From: Paenibacillus sp. JNUCC32
Lineage (GTDB): Bacteria; Bacillota; Bacilli; Paenibacillales; Paenibacillaceae
Length of the DNA: 64,000 nucleotides
Reading direction: 5' to 3'
Assembly: GCF_014863545.1 (NCBI RefSeq)
Contig: NZ_CP062260.1
Location: 1,488,001-1,552,000 of the forward strand
A program made the translations under genes and the position numbers. Shown one piece after another: positions 43,592-52,755 of this stretch. Each line of letters begins with the position of its first letter. The first letter of the stretch is position 1. The notes below the pieces were generated by a model, which searched no databases, was not told the DNA's origin, and was given only the letters and a program-made list of their open reading frames with translations.

Positions 43592-44155
43592 ATGTTTCAT
43601 GTAGAGATTAGGCGGCCGAATCGTAGTGATATGAAAGCGATGGAGCATTTTTTCCGGATCGTGATTACCGATACGTTTGCCAAAGAAGGCTTGGTTGATT
43701 TATCGGAGGACATCGAGCAGGAGATTGACAGCAAAATTAGGTGCTTGAACGCGGATATTGCAACGAACGGAGAGCAGAGGTATTTTCTGATCGGACTTAT
43801 AGACAACAGCGTTGTAAGTAGCATCGAGTTTGGCCCGTCCAATGCATTGATACGGAAAAGTTCCAATGGAGTACTGCGTGACGTGGTTGAAATCGGAACC
43901 GTATTTGTGCATCCTGATTATCAGCAACAGGGAATCGGCAGTCTGATGCTTCAAATCATGTATCTTACGCTGCTCAATAAGGGGATAACGGAATTTTGTT
44001 TGGATAGCGGATATACGCGTGCTCAGAAAATATGGAAGAAGAAACTAGGTGAACCCGATTACGTCCTTCAAGATCACTGGGGGCGCGGAATCGACCATTT
44101 GATATGGAGAAGAAGGATGACGGACGTTCCCATTGTGTTTAGTATGGGCCGATAG
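43592..44155 (+). CDS. GNAT-family N-acetyltransferase
   Basis: 187 residues. Motif A is VHPDYQQQGIGSLML with the full Q-x-x-G-I-G loop. ATG 43592 follows AGGAGGAGG. The C-terminal region WKKKLGEPDYVLQDHWG is typical of small-molecule acetylators. Substrate unknown. Confidence 0.87.
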   Translation: MFHVEIRRPNRSDMKAMEHFFRIVITDTFAKEGLVDLSEDIEQEIDSKIRCLNADIATNGEQRYFLIGLIDNSVVSSIEFGPSNALIRKSSNGVLRDVVEIGTVFVHPDYQQQGIGSLMLQIMYLTLLNKGITEFCLDSGYTRAQKIWKKKLGEPDYVLQDHWGRGIDHLIWRRRMTDVPIVFSMGR

Positions 44156-44272
44156 ATCCAAGGAATTAGCAGAATCGAGTGGCGTGCAGGATACATGAAG
44201 AAGATCATTTTAATTGAATAATAATACAAATAAATGTATATTAATTCCTATCATACGGTAGGAGTGGTATAC

Positions 44273-45019
44273 GTGCTAAAGAGAATCGAAGAACTTGCCT
44301 TAAACGCTTGGCCGGCGCTTCAAACCTTGACGCACCATGGGTGGCTGTTACGTTTTGCAGACGGTTATACGAAGAGATCCAACTCGATTAATGCCTTATA
44401 CACGGATCCATCGATAGACCTTGACGCCAAAATTCATGAATGCGAGCGGTTATATGTTAAGGCTGGGCTTGACGTCGTATTTAAAATCACCCCGTTCAAT
44501 CCGCAGGAGCTGGACCGTATGTTGGATTCCAGGGGTTATTCCATACTCGATCCAACCAGTCTGAGGGTGTTAGATCATCTGGATCATCTGGAGCTTCCAA
44601 CGCATAAGGAGGTTAAGATCGAAGAACGGCTGACGGATGAATGGCTGAGCGTGCTGACCGAGATAACTGGAATATCCGAGAAATATAAGGCTGTAAAAAG
44701 AAAGCTGTTCAACTATTCCGTGATTCAATACGGATTCTTCATCCTATATGATCTTGGTGAGCCTGTGGCATGCGGGATCGGGGCAATAGAGCAAGGCGTC
44801 GTCGGCATATTTGATCTCGCCACAGCTCCGGCATGCCGAAATCGCGGGTTCGGAAAACAGTTACTGTTACATATTCTGCATTGGGCCAAGAAGAATGGAG
44901 CCGCAAGCAGCTATCTACAAGTGGTCCAGAACAATGTTGCTGCAAACCGGTTGTACGATCGTCTTCAGTACAGGGAGATCTATTCCTATTGGTATAGACA
45001 TAAGCGTATCGAAGGATAA
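44273..45019 (+). CDS. GNAT-family N-acetyltransferase
   Basis: 248 residues. An N-terminal domain (ALNAWPALQTLTHHGWLLRFADGYTKRSNS) like that of two-domain GNATs precedes the acetyl-CoA motif TAPACRNRGFGKQLL. GTG 44273 has AGGAG eight bases upstream; the longer frame upstream lacks a site. Substrate unknown. Confidence 0.85.
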   Translation: MLKRIEELALNAWPALQTLTHHGWLLRFADGYTKRSNSINALYTDPSIDLDAKIHECERLYVKAGLDVVFKITPFNPQELDRMLDSRGYSILDPTSLRVLDHLDHLELPTHKEVKIEERLTDEWLSVLTEITGISEKYKAVKRKLFNYSVIQYGFFILYDLGEPVACGIGAIEQGVVGIFDLATAPACRNRGFGKQLLLHILHWAKKNGAASSYLQVVQNNVAANRLYDRLQYREIYSYWYRHKRIEG

Positions 45020-45124
45020 AGGCAGCATCCGTAGCGTATGAACCGGTGAATCTGAGCTTATCGGATCCAGGGGTTACCCAATCGAATGAACAGTTGTATA
45101 ATCATGGAAGATGCCTGCCACAGA

Positions 45125-45165
45125 GGACCCCGCCTTAGATGAAGCTGTCTAAGTTGGGTCTTTTT
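45125..45165 (+). terminator. terminator after the GNAT gene
   Basis: GACCC and TTAGA pair with TCTAA and GGGTC across 45125-45160, followed by TTTTT. Confidence 0.85.
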
Positions 45166-45249
45166 AGTCAAATGGGCTGTTCGCAGTCATAAATCGCGTT
45201 TTCCCTTTTTCTAACGTACTCATGAAGGATACAGAAAGTTGGTGAAATC

Positions 45250-45948
45250 ATGTTCGACTTATCTTCGAAGTATTATGACGTGATCTACAGCTTCAAGGAC
45301 TATGAGCAGGAGGCGCGGCAGGTCCGGGAATATATCGAAAGACAAAGCAAGGAGTACCAAACCATTCTGGATGTAGCCTGCGGAACGGCGGAACACGCTG
45401 TTTTCTTGAAGCAGCACTATGCAATCGATGGAATCGATTTGAACCCCGAATTCGTAGCTATAGCGAAGTCGAAGAATCCCAAGGGGGATTATTCGGTGGC
45501 TGATATGACCCGTTTTCGACTCGGCCGGAAGTATGACGTGATTATGTGTCTGTTCAGCTCCATCGGGTATGTGAAGACGCCGGAGCTGTTGGTTCAAACC
45601 CTTGTGCAGTTTAGGGAACATCTGAACGAGGAAGGTATCATTCTAGTTGAGCCATGGCTTACGCCGGACGTTTGGACAACCGGAAGAGTGGACACGATCA
45701 CGACCGAGCGCCATGGGATCCATATGAGCAGAATGTCCCATTCGGATCGCGCAGGTAATGTTTCGATCATGAATTTTTCGTATTTGTTTGGCAGCGAGGT
45801 TGGAATCGAGCATTACACGGAGGAGCATCGTATGGGTCTGTTTACCGTGGAAGAGATGATCGGGGCATTTCGGGAAGCGGGACTGGATGTGGAGCACGAT
45901 ACGCAAGGCTTGATCGGAAGAGGCATGTATATTGCCCGAATAGCTTAG
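45250..45948 (+). CDS. class I SAM-dependent methyltransferase
   Basis: 232 residues with motif I ILDVACGTAEHAVFL (about residues 38-52), acidic loop GIDLNPEFV and motif post-II YDVIMCLFSSIGY, characteristic of small-molecule methyltransferases. The ribosome site is weak. Acceptor unknown. A GNAT gene follows after 18 bases. Confidence 0.88.
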   Translation: MFDLSSKYYDVIYSFKDYEQEARQVREYIERQSKEYQTILDVACGTAEHAVFLKQHYAIDGIDLNPEFVAIAKSKNPKGDYSVADMTRFRLGRKYDVIMCLFSSIGYVKTPELLVQTLVQFREHLNEEGIILVEPWLTPDVWTTGRVDTITTERHGIHMSRMSHSDRAGNVSIMNFSYLFGSEVGIEHYTEEHRMGLFTVEEMIGAFREAGLDVEHDTQGLIGRGMYIARIA

Positions 45949-45966
45949 TAAGGAGGACCTCAAAAT

Positions 45967-46446
45967 ATGTATGCGCATAGACCGCTGAGGGATGAGGATT
46001 TGCAAGCGATTTGCAGCTTTCCTCAAACGCCGGAAGAACTGTTTTACATGAGCCCGAGATCGGAATTCCCTTTGACGCCGGATCAAATCCTGAGTTTGCT
46101 TGAGAACCGCTTTGATCCCACGGTTATCGTTGAAGAATCCACCGGGCAGGTCGTCGCCTACGCGAATTTTTATGAAGATGCGGATGGATCGTTGTGGCTT
46201 GGCAATGTCGTTGTTGCACCGTCGCACCGTGGACTCGGTGCAGCGCAGAAGCTGTTGCGTACCATGATGGACATCGCCAAAGAAAAATACGAAATGGAAC
46301 GTTTTTATCTAAGCTGTCATAATACCAATTCCAGAGGGCTTGTTTTTTATCATAAGTTGGGGTTCGAGCCGTTCGATGTCCGCATCACGGCGTTAGATGA
46401 CGATCGGAAAATGATTACCATTCAGATGAGGATGGATTTGGTCTGA
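45967..46446 (+). CDS. GNAT-family N-acetyltransferase
   Basis: 159 residues with motif A VAPSHRGLGAAQKLL and the ending GLVFYHKLGF. Preceded by AAGGAGG and spaced 18 bases from the methyltransferase, so the two are probably co-transcribed. Substrate unknown. Confidence 0.87.
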   Translation: MYAHRPLRDEDLQAICSFPQTPEELFYMSPRSEFPLTPDQILSLLENRFDPTVIVEESTGQVVAYANFYEDADGSLWLGNVVVAPSHRGLGAAQKLLRTMMDIAKEKYEMERFYLSCHNTNSRGLVFYHKLGFEPFDVRITALDDDRKMITIQMRMDLV

Positions 46447-46495
46447 GCAAGTCGTGTTGTTCAGTCGGATTCTGAGGTGAAAGGGGAGCTTTGGG

Positions 46496-47152
46496 ATGAA
46501 CACCATACAAGCGGTGCTGTTTGATTTCGATGGTACTTTAGCAAATACGCTGCCGCTCTCGTTTAAAGCGTTCCGGGCGGTTTTCTTGAAGTACGAAGGC
46601 CAGCGGTTGACCGATGCCGAGATCGTTCAGACGTTTGGGCCAACGGAGGAAGAGATCATTGCCAATTATCTTTCGAATCCGGCCCATGTTGATGAAGCCG
46701 TAGAATATTATTACGAAGTGTTTGAGCAGAATTTTCAAGAGCATGTGCAGGTATCGGAAGCCGTACAGGATCTAATTGTGAAGCTGTCGGATTTACGTTT
46801 ACCCATGGTTATTATTACGGGCAAGAGCAGAAGATGCCTGGATATATGTTTAAGAAACCTGAAGCTGGACGGGTATTTTGCCGCTACCATTACGGGAGAT
46901 GAGGTTGAACGTTCTAAACCGGACCCGGAAGGGATATTCAAAGCCGTTCAACTGTTGGGTCTGAGGACATCGGACGTGGTTTTTGTCGGGGACAGCGATG
47001 CCGACATTGCGGCTGGCAAATCAGCTCAGCTATTAACCATCGGGGCGCATTGGTTTGATACCGTTCAGAATGCACAATTTGCGGTGGAACCCGACTATAT
47101 GTTTACACGGCCCGATCAGTTGATAACATGGATCATGGCGAGGAATCATTGA
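46496..47152 (+). CDS. HAD-superfamily phosphatase (phosphoglycolate phosphatase-like)
   Basis: 218 residues. Motif I FDFDGTLANT (Asp residues 10 and 12), motif II VIITGKS, motif III Lys in RSKPDPEG and motif IV VFVGDSDADI are all intact, with a small helical cap typical of subfamily IA. Likely a sugar-phosphate or nucleotide phosphatase. The GNAT gene follows after four bases. Confidence 0.88.
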   Translation: MNTIQAVLFDFDGTLANTLPLSFKAFRAVFLKYEGQRLTDAEIVQTFGPTEEEIIANYLSNPAHVDEAVEYYYEVFEQNFQEHVQVSEAVQDLIVKLSDLRLPMVIITGKSRRCLDICLRNLKLDGYFAATITGDEVERSKPDPEGIFKAVQLLGLRTSDVVFVGDSDADIAAGKSAQLLTIGAHWFDTVQNAQFAVEPDYMFTRPDQLITWIMARNH

Positions 47153-47156
47153 GCGA

Positions 47157-47756
47157 ATGAAAGCAGGGGTTATATTGAACAGCAAGACAACTATCGATTT
47201 CCAGGGTAAGCCCTTTACGATTGAATGTGAGGACATCTTCCTTCGGGAATATTTGTTGGAAGATCTGGATGCGATCTGCAAGATCACGCACGAACCGGAG
47301 ATCAGACAGTTCCTGCCTGGCTGGGATGTATCAAGGGAACAGCGGCGAGAATGGTTAACCGACTATGAAATGCCGGAGAATCGGCGGTTCCTGCAAGCCG
47401 TTCAAGACGGCGGGGATGTGGGGCAGCTGCGTCTGCGGTTAGCCATCGTCTTGAAAGAAACAGGCGAGTGCATCGGCTGGTGCAATAGCGGTCCTAAGGA
47501 AGAGCTGCCCCCGCCTAACCGGGAGATCATGTACGGAATCTCCAATCGGTATTACAATAAGGGATATGCCACCCAAGCCGTGCGGGCGTTAATCCGTTAT
47601 TTGTTCCGGAATACAAGGGAGCGAGAACTCAACGCAATCGCCGTCGTTCATAATCGTGCTTCCAATAAAGTAATCCAAAAGTGCGGATTTGCCTATATCG
47701 GCGAGATCGAACTTGAGCAGGAGCGGTATCATCACTATAAATTATGCGATGAGTAA
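47157..47756 (+). CDS. GNAT acetyltransferase (RimJ-like)
   Basis: 199 residues with ECEDIFLREYLLEDLDAICK at the start of the fold and acetyl-CoA loop SNRYYNKGYATQAV. The ATG at 47157 lacks a good site; TTG 47175 after AGGGG is an alternative. It is followed 12 bases later by a small membrane protein gene. Substrate unknown. Confidence 0.83.
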   Translation: MKAGVILNSKTTIDFQGKPFTIECEDIFLREYLLEDLDAICKITHEPEIRQFLPGWDVSREQRREWLTDYEMPENRRFLQAVQDGGDVGQLRLRLAIVLKETGECIGWCNSGPKEELPPPNREIMYGISNRYYNKGYATQAVRALIRYLFRNTRERELNAIAVVHNRASNKVIQKCGFAYIGEIELEQERYHHYKLCDE

Positions 47757-47768
47757 CAGGGAGGCCCA

Positions 47769-48038
47769 ATGAAACAGCTTGCCCTTGGAGCGGGGATATT
47801 CATTGTGACGGAATTGCTTTTGATCACGCTTTTAGGCGTGGACGAATGGGCAATGATGGTGTTCTCAGCAGGTGTAATCATTACGATATTATTGTTGATT
47901 TTCATGCGTCTGACGGAGTTGGTGAAGAGTAACAGAGACCGTCTAGATCATCAACAAAGGCAGAGGATCCAGGAATTGAACCGGCAATCCAGATTAACTT
48001 CGACATCCGACAATGGTTCGATGAATCCGGATGAATAA
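47769..48038 (+). CDS. small membrane protein, 89 residues
   Basis: Two hydrophobic segments (LALGAGIFIVTELLLITLLG and MMVFSAGVIITILLLIFM) followed by a charged, glutamine-rich tail (RLDHQQRQRIQEL). GGGAGG precedes the ATG. No family recognised; a membrane anchor or regulator is possible. Confidence 0.7.
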   Translation: MKQLALGAGIFIVTELLLITLLGVDEWAMMVFSAGVIITILLLIFMRLTELVKSNRDRLDHQQRQRIQELNRQSRLTSTSDNGSMNPDE

Positions 48039-48102
48039 AATGTTATGCTGGGTAGCGAAAGGGTAATGGTTGAAGTTAAGCAGCAAGAAAGGAGGCCCAG
48101 CC

Positions 48103-48801
48103 TTGCGATACAACGTTATTTTATTTGATGCGGACGATACGCTATACGACTATGCCCAATCGGAGGCGTTTGCGTTAGCCGGCGTTTTTGGCGAAATCCA
48201 CCAGGAGTGCACGAATGCGATCGTAGACAGTTACAGGCGCATAAACCAGCAGTTGTGGAACGATTTCGAGCAGGGGATCGTGACGCAGGGCGAATTGCGT
48301 ACGGCTCGGTTCGAAAGACTCCTGGAGGAACATAGTATCAAATGCGCTTTGGACGCTGAAGCCTTTAGCAATATCTACATAAAGTATTTAGGACAGGGCT
48401 CCTTTCTCATGGAAGGGGCAGAGAAGCTGTGCAGTCAACTGTCCGAGCGCGGTCAACGCATGGCCATCATCACGAACGGAATCAAGGAAGTGCAGTTTAA
48501 TCGTATCAGCCGATCGGCGCTGTGCGATTCCTTTGAATGTATCGTGGTTTCGGAGGATGCAGGATCTCAAAAGCCGCACGAAGGAATATTCGATTACGCC
48601 TTCCATAAGTTAAACCACCCGGATAAAAGCGAGGTGCTCATTGTTGGCGATTCGTTAACTTCCGATATACAAGGAGGCATCCGTTACGGGATAGATACCT
48701 GCTGGTATAACCCGCAGCGAAAGGCCAATCCGACGTCCATTCACCCCAAGTATGAGATACATACTTTGGAGGAGCTTCACGACATCATTTCATCCGAATG
48801 A
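48103..48801 (+). CDS. HAD-superfamily nucleotidase (YjjG type)
   Basis: 232 residues. TTG 48103 is chosen because AAAGGAGG lies seven bases upstream. Motif I is LFDADDTLYDY, motif II ITNGI, motif III Lys in SQKPHEGIF and motif IV IVGDSLTSDI, the pattern of YjjG-type nucleotidases that remove non-canonical pyrimidine nucleotides. The substrate assignment is by family resemblance. Confidence 0.85.
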   Translation: MRYNVILFDADDTLYDYAQSEAFALAGVFGEIHQECTNAIVDSYRRINQQLWNDFEQGIVTQGELRTARFERLLEEHSIKCALDAEAFSNIYIKYLGQGSFLMEGAEKLCSQLSERGQRMAIITNGIKEVQFNRISRSALCDSFECIVVSEDAGSQKPHEGIFDYAFHKLNHPDKSEVLIVGDSLTSDIQGGIRYGIDTCWYNPQRKANPTSIHPKYEIHTLEELHDIISSE

Positions 48802-48913
48802 CCGTGCTTTGGCCAGATTGATGAAGTTGGGGCAATATAATCCTTTCTAGATGTTTCAATTATCCTGAGGGTTTTCCAATAGGTTCCATGCGAAAAGGGA
48901 GGAAGGTGCAGAG

Positions 48914-49306
48914 GTGGTTCAGTGTCCATGGTGTGCGCAGGAGGTAACGTTGATTGATAGTATGTGTCCGGAATGCAAGCATGAGGTATTGCCGGAGCAT
49001 CTGAGCACAGAGACGAATGAACAAACTACCGACCGGTACGATTCAACAGCCGAAATGGATTACCTAAGCATTGAGGAATTAATGGCCAGCAAGTTCCATT
49101 GCCGCCGCTGCGGTCACCGTGAATGCAGCTCGCAGGAAGTCAGCATGAGCGGTACGGGCATAAGCAAAATATTCGATATCGACTATCATCATTATCTCTT
49201 CGTATCCTGTACGCGGTGCGGTTTCGTCGAGGTATTCAATCCCGATGTCCTCCGCGGACATCAATCCGGAGTGCTGGGAACGGTGCTCGATCTCATCTGG
49301 GGTTAA
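48914..49306 (+). CDS. double zinc-ribbon protein
   Basis: 130 residues with an N-terminal ribbon (CPWCAQEV / CPECKHEV) and a second one (FHCRRCGHRECSS / VSCTRCGFVEVF). GTG 48914 is preceded by GGGAGGAAGG. The second part resembles small zinc-ribbon nucleic-acid-binding proteins of Bacillota. Function unknown. Confidence 0.75.
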   Translation: MVQCPWCAQEVTLIDSMCPECKHEVLPEHLSTETNEQTTDRYDSTAEMDYLSIEELMASKFHCRRCGHRECSSQEVSMSGTGISKIFDIDYHHYLFVSCTRCGFVEVFNPDVLRGHQSGVLGTVLDLIWG

Positions 49307-49337
49307 CTAACAGAACATTCAGCAAAGGAGCATGAAC

Positions 49338-49985
49338 ATGATACAGGCATTTATTTTTGACATGGACGGGGTCATTATTGACAGCGAACCGCTGCACTTT
49401 GAAGTGGATATCCAGGTGATGAACTACTACGGATCCTCGATAACCCATGAACAATTGGAGAAGTATGTAGGCATGACCAATCCGGAGATGTGGGCAGCCA
49501 TTAAACATGAGCATCAGCTTGAGCAATCCGTATCGGAGATTATCGAATACCAATTGTCCAATAAAATCGAGATGCTCACCTCTCGGGAAATGGAGCCGAT
49601 TGCCGGCATTCGGGAGCTTCTGGCTGAACTTAAAGCACGTCGTATCCCTGCTGCGATTGCATCATCCTCGCCTCCCGTATTTATTACGGCCGTCTTGCGC
49701 AAGTTCGATCTCCTGGATCAATTCGAATGCGTCGTGAGCGGTGAAGAAGTGGAAAAAGGAAAACCGGCGCCGGATGTGTACCTCAAAGCGGCTGAATTGT
49801 TAGGCGTGGAGCCCGAGCACTGCATGGTGCTGGAGGATGCCCGGCATGGCGTCGCTGCAGCGAAGGCGGCCGGCATGACATGCATCGGCTTCGTGAACCC
49901 GAATTCGGGAAATCAGGATTTGTCGCAAGCCGATCATGTCGTGGATTCCATCGGGGACGTTCTGAGGATTTGCCAATTTGAATAG
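49338..49985 (+). CDS. HAD-superfamily hydrolase (beta-phosphoglucomutase-like)
   Basis: 215 residues. ATG 49338 is preferred over 49332, which abuts AAAGGAG. Motif I FDMDGVIIDSEPLHF, motif II ASSSPP, motif III KGKPAPDVY and motif IV VLEDARHGV are intact, as in beta-phosphoglucomutase and related sugar phosphatases. Substrate unknown. Confidence 0.87.
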   Translation: MIQAFIFDMDGVIIDSEPLHFEVDIQVMNYYGSSITHEQLEKYVGMTNPEMWAAIKHEHQLEQSVSEIIEYQLSNKIEMLTSREMEPIAGIRELLAELKARRIPAAIASSSPPVFITAVLRKFDLLDQFECVVSGEEVEKGKPAPDVYLKAAELLGVEPEHCMVLEDARHGVAAAKAAGMTCIGFVNPNSGNQDLSQADHVVDSIGDVLRICQFE

Positions 49986-50002
49986 GGCTTGGTCTTGGAT
50001 CC

Positions 50003-50046
50003 TGGCAGTTTGGCCGCGCACATTGCGGCTGAGCTGTTTTTTTGTT
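50003..50046 (+). terminator. terminator after the HAD hydrolase gene
   Basis: CAG-TTTG-GCCGC pairs with GCGGC-TGAG-CTG around GCACATT, followed by a long T run. Confidence 0.85.
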
Positions 50047-50318
50047 TTTGGTCCAATTGGTTATAAACCCAACTTATTGATCATAAAACTCGTTTATACT
50101 ATATCTACTATATTATATCTACTATTAGGATCTAGACCTAAGTCTAGGTTCATTATCGTCTGAAGACGGAAGGCATCCTCCTCCATTCGTGATATCCTTG
50201 CATTAACATGATACGGGAGAGGAATGTGAACCGATGATTTCAAATTCGTATGTAAGCAACGATATCGCACGATACACGGGCTGCCCAAGGGTCAGCCAAG
50301 CAGAGGAGATTAGGCTTG
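50047..50318. promoter_or_regulatory. control region with tandem repeats and a palindrome
   Basis: TATATCTACTAT occurs at 50100-50111 and 50114-50125 (14-base period). CTAGAC-CTAA-GTCTAG (50132-50147) is a perfect inverted repeat. Both lie well upstream of the membrane-lipid operon and could be regulator sites; no gene is seen in this 330-base gap. Confidence 0.45.
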
Positions 50319-50936
50319 ATGGATTTTTTACGTAATTTAGGCGGTATCGGATTATTCATTCATGCCATGATCGACGCGATCATTTTTCCGATTCCGGCAC
50401 TGTTCTCGCAGTTGTCCTTAAGTGCCTTGAGTCCGGACCGTGCGATCTGGCTCGCCACGATCGGGTTTGTCGGGTGCTTGATCGGAACGCCCATCGGATA
50501 TGGAATCGGCAAGGCTTCAGGTCATTTGGTGTTGACCAAGATCATGAAGAAAAAATGGTATGATTCTGCCACCGCTTTGTTCACCAAGCATGGCGAAGCC
50601 GCTATCCTGGTCGGTGCGTTTACGCCGATTCCCTTCAAAATATTCACCATTCTATCCGGCTGCATGAACTATCCTTTATGGAAGCTTATCAGCTATGCAG
50701 CGCTCGGACGCGCCGTGAAGTTCTACACGGTGGGTGTGCTGTTCTACGTATATGGCCGTGCTGCCGAGAATATGGTGGACAGCGTGCTTACGATTATTTT
50801 GTTATCCGTAGGTGCTCTGATCGGGGGCATTTGGTTGACGGTGCGGCTTATCAAGAAGCGCAGGGATAAACGTTCGGAGGTCCCCGTCGTGAAGGGGCCA
50901 AAAGATTCAATTGACGTAACGGCAGGTGAAGAATGA
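50319..50936 (+). CDS. VTT/DedA-related membrane protein
   Basis: 205 residues, several membrane helices. GKASGHLVLTKIMKKKWYD and ILVGAFTPIPFKIFTILSGCMNYP carry the VTT-domain signature (the FTPIPFK segment with re-entrant helix). ATG 50319 is chosen; TTG 50316 is equally well placed relative to GAGGAG. It begins a four-gene set for membrane lipid metabolism. Confidence 0.82.
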   Translation: MDFLRNLGGIGLFIHAMIDAIIFPIPALFSQLSLSALSPDRAIWLATIGFVGCLIGTPIGYGIGKASGHLVLTKIMKKKWYDSATALFTKHGEAAILVGAFTPIPFKIFTILSGCMNYPLWKLISYAALGRAVKFYTVGVLFYVYGRAAENMVDSVLTIILLSVGALIGGIWLTVRLIKKRRDKRSEVPVVKGPKDSIDVTAGEE

Positions 50937-51473
50937 ATGATAAAGCGACTGCAAAGTTTTGATCACCGGGTATTCGTTTGGTGCAACCAGACGATCAGCA
51001 ACCGAGCCTTTGACCGGTTGTTCGGCGGCATCACCCATCTCGGCGGAGCCACCTTCACCATTCTGAGCGCGTTGCTTATCGCCTGGGCAGCATTCGAAGC
51101 TTGGGATATAACGGCATATCAGAGTGCCATTGCGTTAACCGTTAGCCATCTGATCGTGGTCCTCATCAAGAGAATCGTCAGAAGAGATCGTCCCTTCCGG
51201 GTTTTGGAGCAGGTAAAGATCGGAAATTTCCCGCTGAAGGATTACTCCTTCCCTTCCGGTCATACAACGGCGATTTTTGCAGTCATTACCCCGCTGCTGT
51301 TTCTGGTTTCGCCGCTGCCGACGATACTGCTGATCATGCTGGCTGCGCTGGTCGGTCTATCCCGTATCTATTGGGGATATCATTACCCGACCGATTGTCT
51401 GGCGGGAAGCCTGATCGGATTCGGATCGGGATGGCTGGTCGTTTACCTGATGCATGTCTTGGGAAACACATAA
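50937..51473 (+). CDS. PAP2-family phosphatase
   Basis: 178 residues, membrane-embedded. The three motifs are complete: KRIVRRDRP (K-x6-RP), FPSGHT (PSGH) and SRIYWGYHYPTD (SR-x5-H-x3-D). The enzyme dephosphorylates lipids such as phosphatidate or undecaprenyl pyrophosphate. Its ATG directly follows the stop of the VTT gene. The glycosyltransferase next door uses diacylglycerol, which this enzyme could supply. Confidence 0.92.
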   Translation: MIKRLQSFDHRVFVWCNQTISNRAFDRLFGGITHLGGATFTILSALLIAWAAFEAWDITAYQSAIALTVSHLIVVLIKRIVRRDRPFRVLEQVKIGNFPLKDYSFPSGHTTAIFAVITPLLFLVSPLPTILLIMLAALVGLSRIYWGYHYPTDCLAGSLIGFGSGWLVVYLMHVLGNT

Positions 51474-51495
51474 CGTTAGATAAGGAGTAATATCA

Positions 51496-52737
51496 ATGAG
51501 ATCCATATATGAGCAAAAAATCATCATATTAACCGGAAGTCTGGGAGAGGGTCATAACCAGGCATCAAAGGCCATTGTGGAATCAGCAAAAAGAAAATAC
51601 CCTCATCTGCGCGTTAAAGTCATTGATTACATGGAGTTAACCCATCCGCGGCTGCATGTGGCCGGACAGTTTTTCTTTGTGCAGTGGATGAAGCATTTTC
51701 CATCCGTTTACGGTTATTTGTTCCAAAAAACGCGCGAGGAAAACACGCTCATTCAGATGCTGAAACGCTTCAGTACCTTCAGTCTTCAAAAACTGAGCGC
51801 AATGCTGGAAATCGAAAAGCCGGCTATCGTAGTCAGTACGTTTCCGCCGGCAGCGGCAGGCATGTCGCTGTTGAAAGCAATGGGTTACACGGACGTGCCG
51901 ACGGCCACCGTCATGACGGATCATACGGATCACAGCTATTGGATCCATTCGCATACGGATTATTACATGGTGGGTTCCGATGTGGTCCAGGTTGCATTGG
52001 AGCGCAAAGGCGTGCCGAGCGAAAAAATCTCGGTGACCGGAATACCCGTCAACCCGCTCTATAGTCAACCGGTGGATGAGGAACGGCTGCGCGATTATTA
52101 TGGCTTGAAACCATCCGAGCAGGTCGTGCTGATCATGGGCGGCGGAGAAGGGATGATCGATAAAGAAATTATCGAGCTCTTGAAATCCAGGGCATACCCG
52201 CAGGATGTTCGGTTTATGGTCGTCTGCGGACGCAATATGAAATTATATCAATCGCTGCTGGAAGAGTTTGCGGAGCATCCGCAAATCACCGTCATGGGTT
52301 ATGTGGATCGTATGCATGAATTGATGGCGATGGCCGACTTGATGGTGACGAAGCCGGGAGGTCTCACGATTTCCGAAGCATTAACGATGGAACGTCCCAT
52401 GCTGTTGGTTAAACCCTTGCCTGGCCAAGAGCAGGACAATGCCGACTACCTTGTTGGCATTGGCGTGGCACGTCAAGCTATGGCGGGAGAACTGCAGCTT
52501 CAATTCATGACGCTAATGACGGATCCGTCCTTGCTGCAAGAGATGAAGCGAAAAGCGGCCATTAACACGCATAAAGATTCGGCTCTATCGGTTCTGACCC
52601 GATTGATGGAGATTCAACGGCGTTACCGCCCTTCGCGAGAATGGGCCGAAGAAAAGAACCCGGTGCCCTACGAGGTGCTGAACAGGGAAGTTTATGTGAA
52701 TGAAGCCCTGCACCACTACCATGACAGTTATCGGTAA
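51496..52737 (+). CDS. ugtP: processive diacylglycerol glycosyltransferase (MGDG-synthase/UgtP type)
   Basis: 413 residues of the GT28 family. The N-terminal GSLGEGHNQASKAI loop, the middle MTDHTDHSYW, and the C-terminal nucleotide-sugar site MVTKPGGLTISEAL and PLPGQEQDNADYL match MGDG synthase and UgtP, which build mono- and diglucosyl diacylglycerol for membranes and lipoteichoic acid anchors. The PAP2 phosphatase precedes it and a DedA gene follows. The sugar donor (UDP-glucose) is inferred. Confidence 0.9.
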   Translation: MRSIYEQKIIILTGSLGEGHNQASKAIVESAKRKYPHLRVKVIDYMELTHPRLHVAGQFFFVQWMKHFPSVYGYLFQKTREENTLIQMLKRFSTFSLQKLSAMLEIEKPAIVVSTFPPAAAGMSLLKAMGYTDVPTATVMTDHTDHSYWIHSHTDYYMVGSDVVQVALERKGVPSEKISVTGIPVNPLYSQPVDEERLRDYYGLKPSEQVVLIMGGGEGMIDKEIIELLKSRAYPQDVRFMVVCGRNMKLYQSLLEEFAEHPQITVMGYVDRMHELMAMADLMVTKPGGLTISEALTMERPMLLVKPLPGQEQDNADYLVGIGVARQAMAGELQLQFMTLMTDPSLLQEMKRKAAINTHKDSALSVLTRLMEIQRRYRPSREWAEEKNPVPYEVLNREVYVNEALHHYHDSYR

Positions 52738-52755
52738 GACGAAGGAGTTTTCCCC

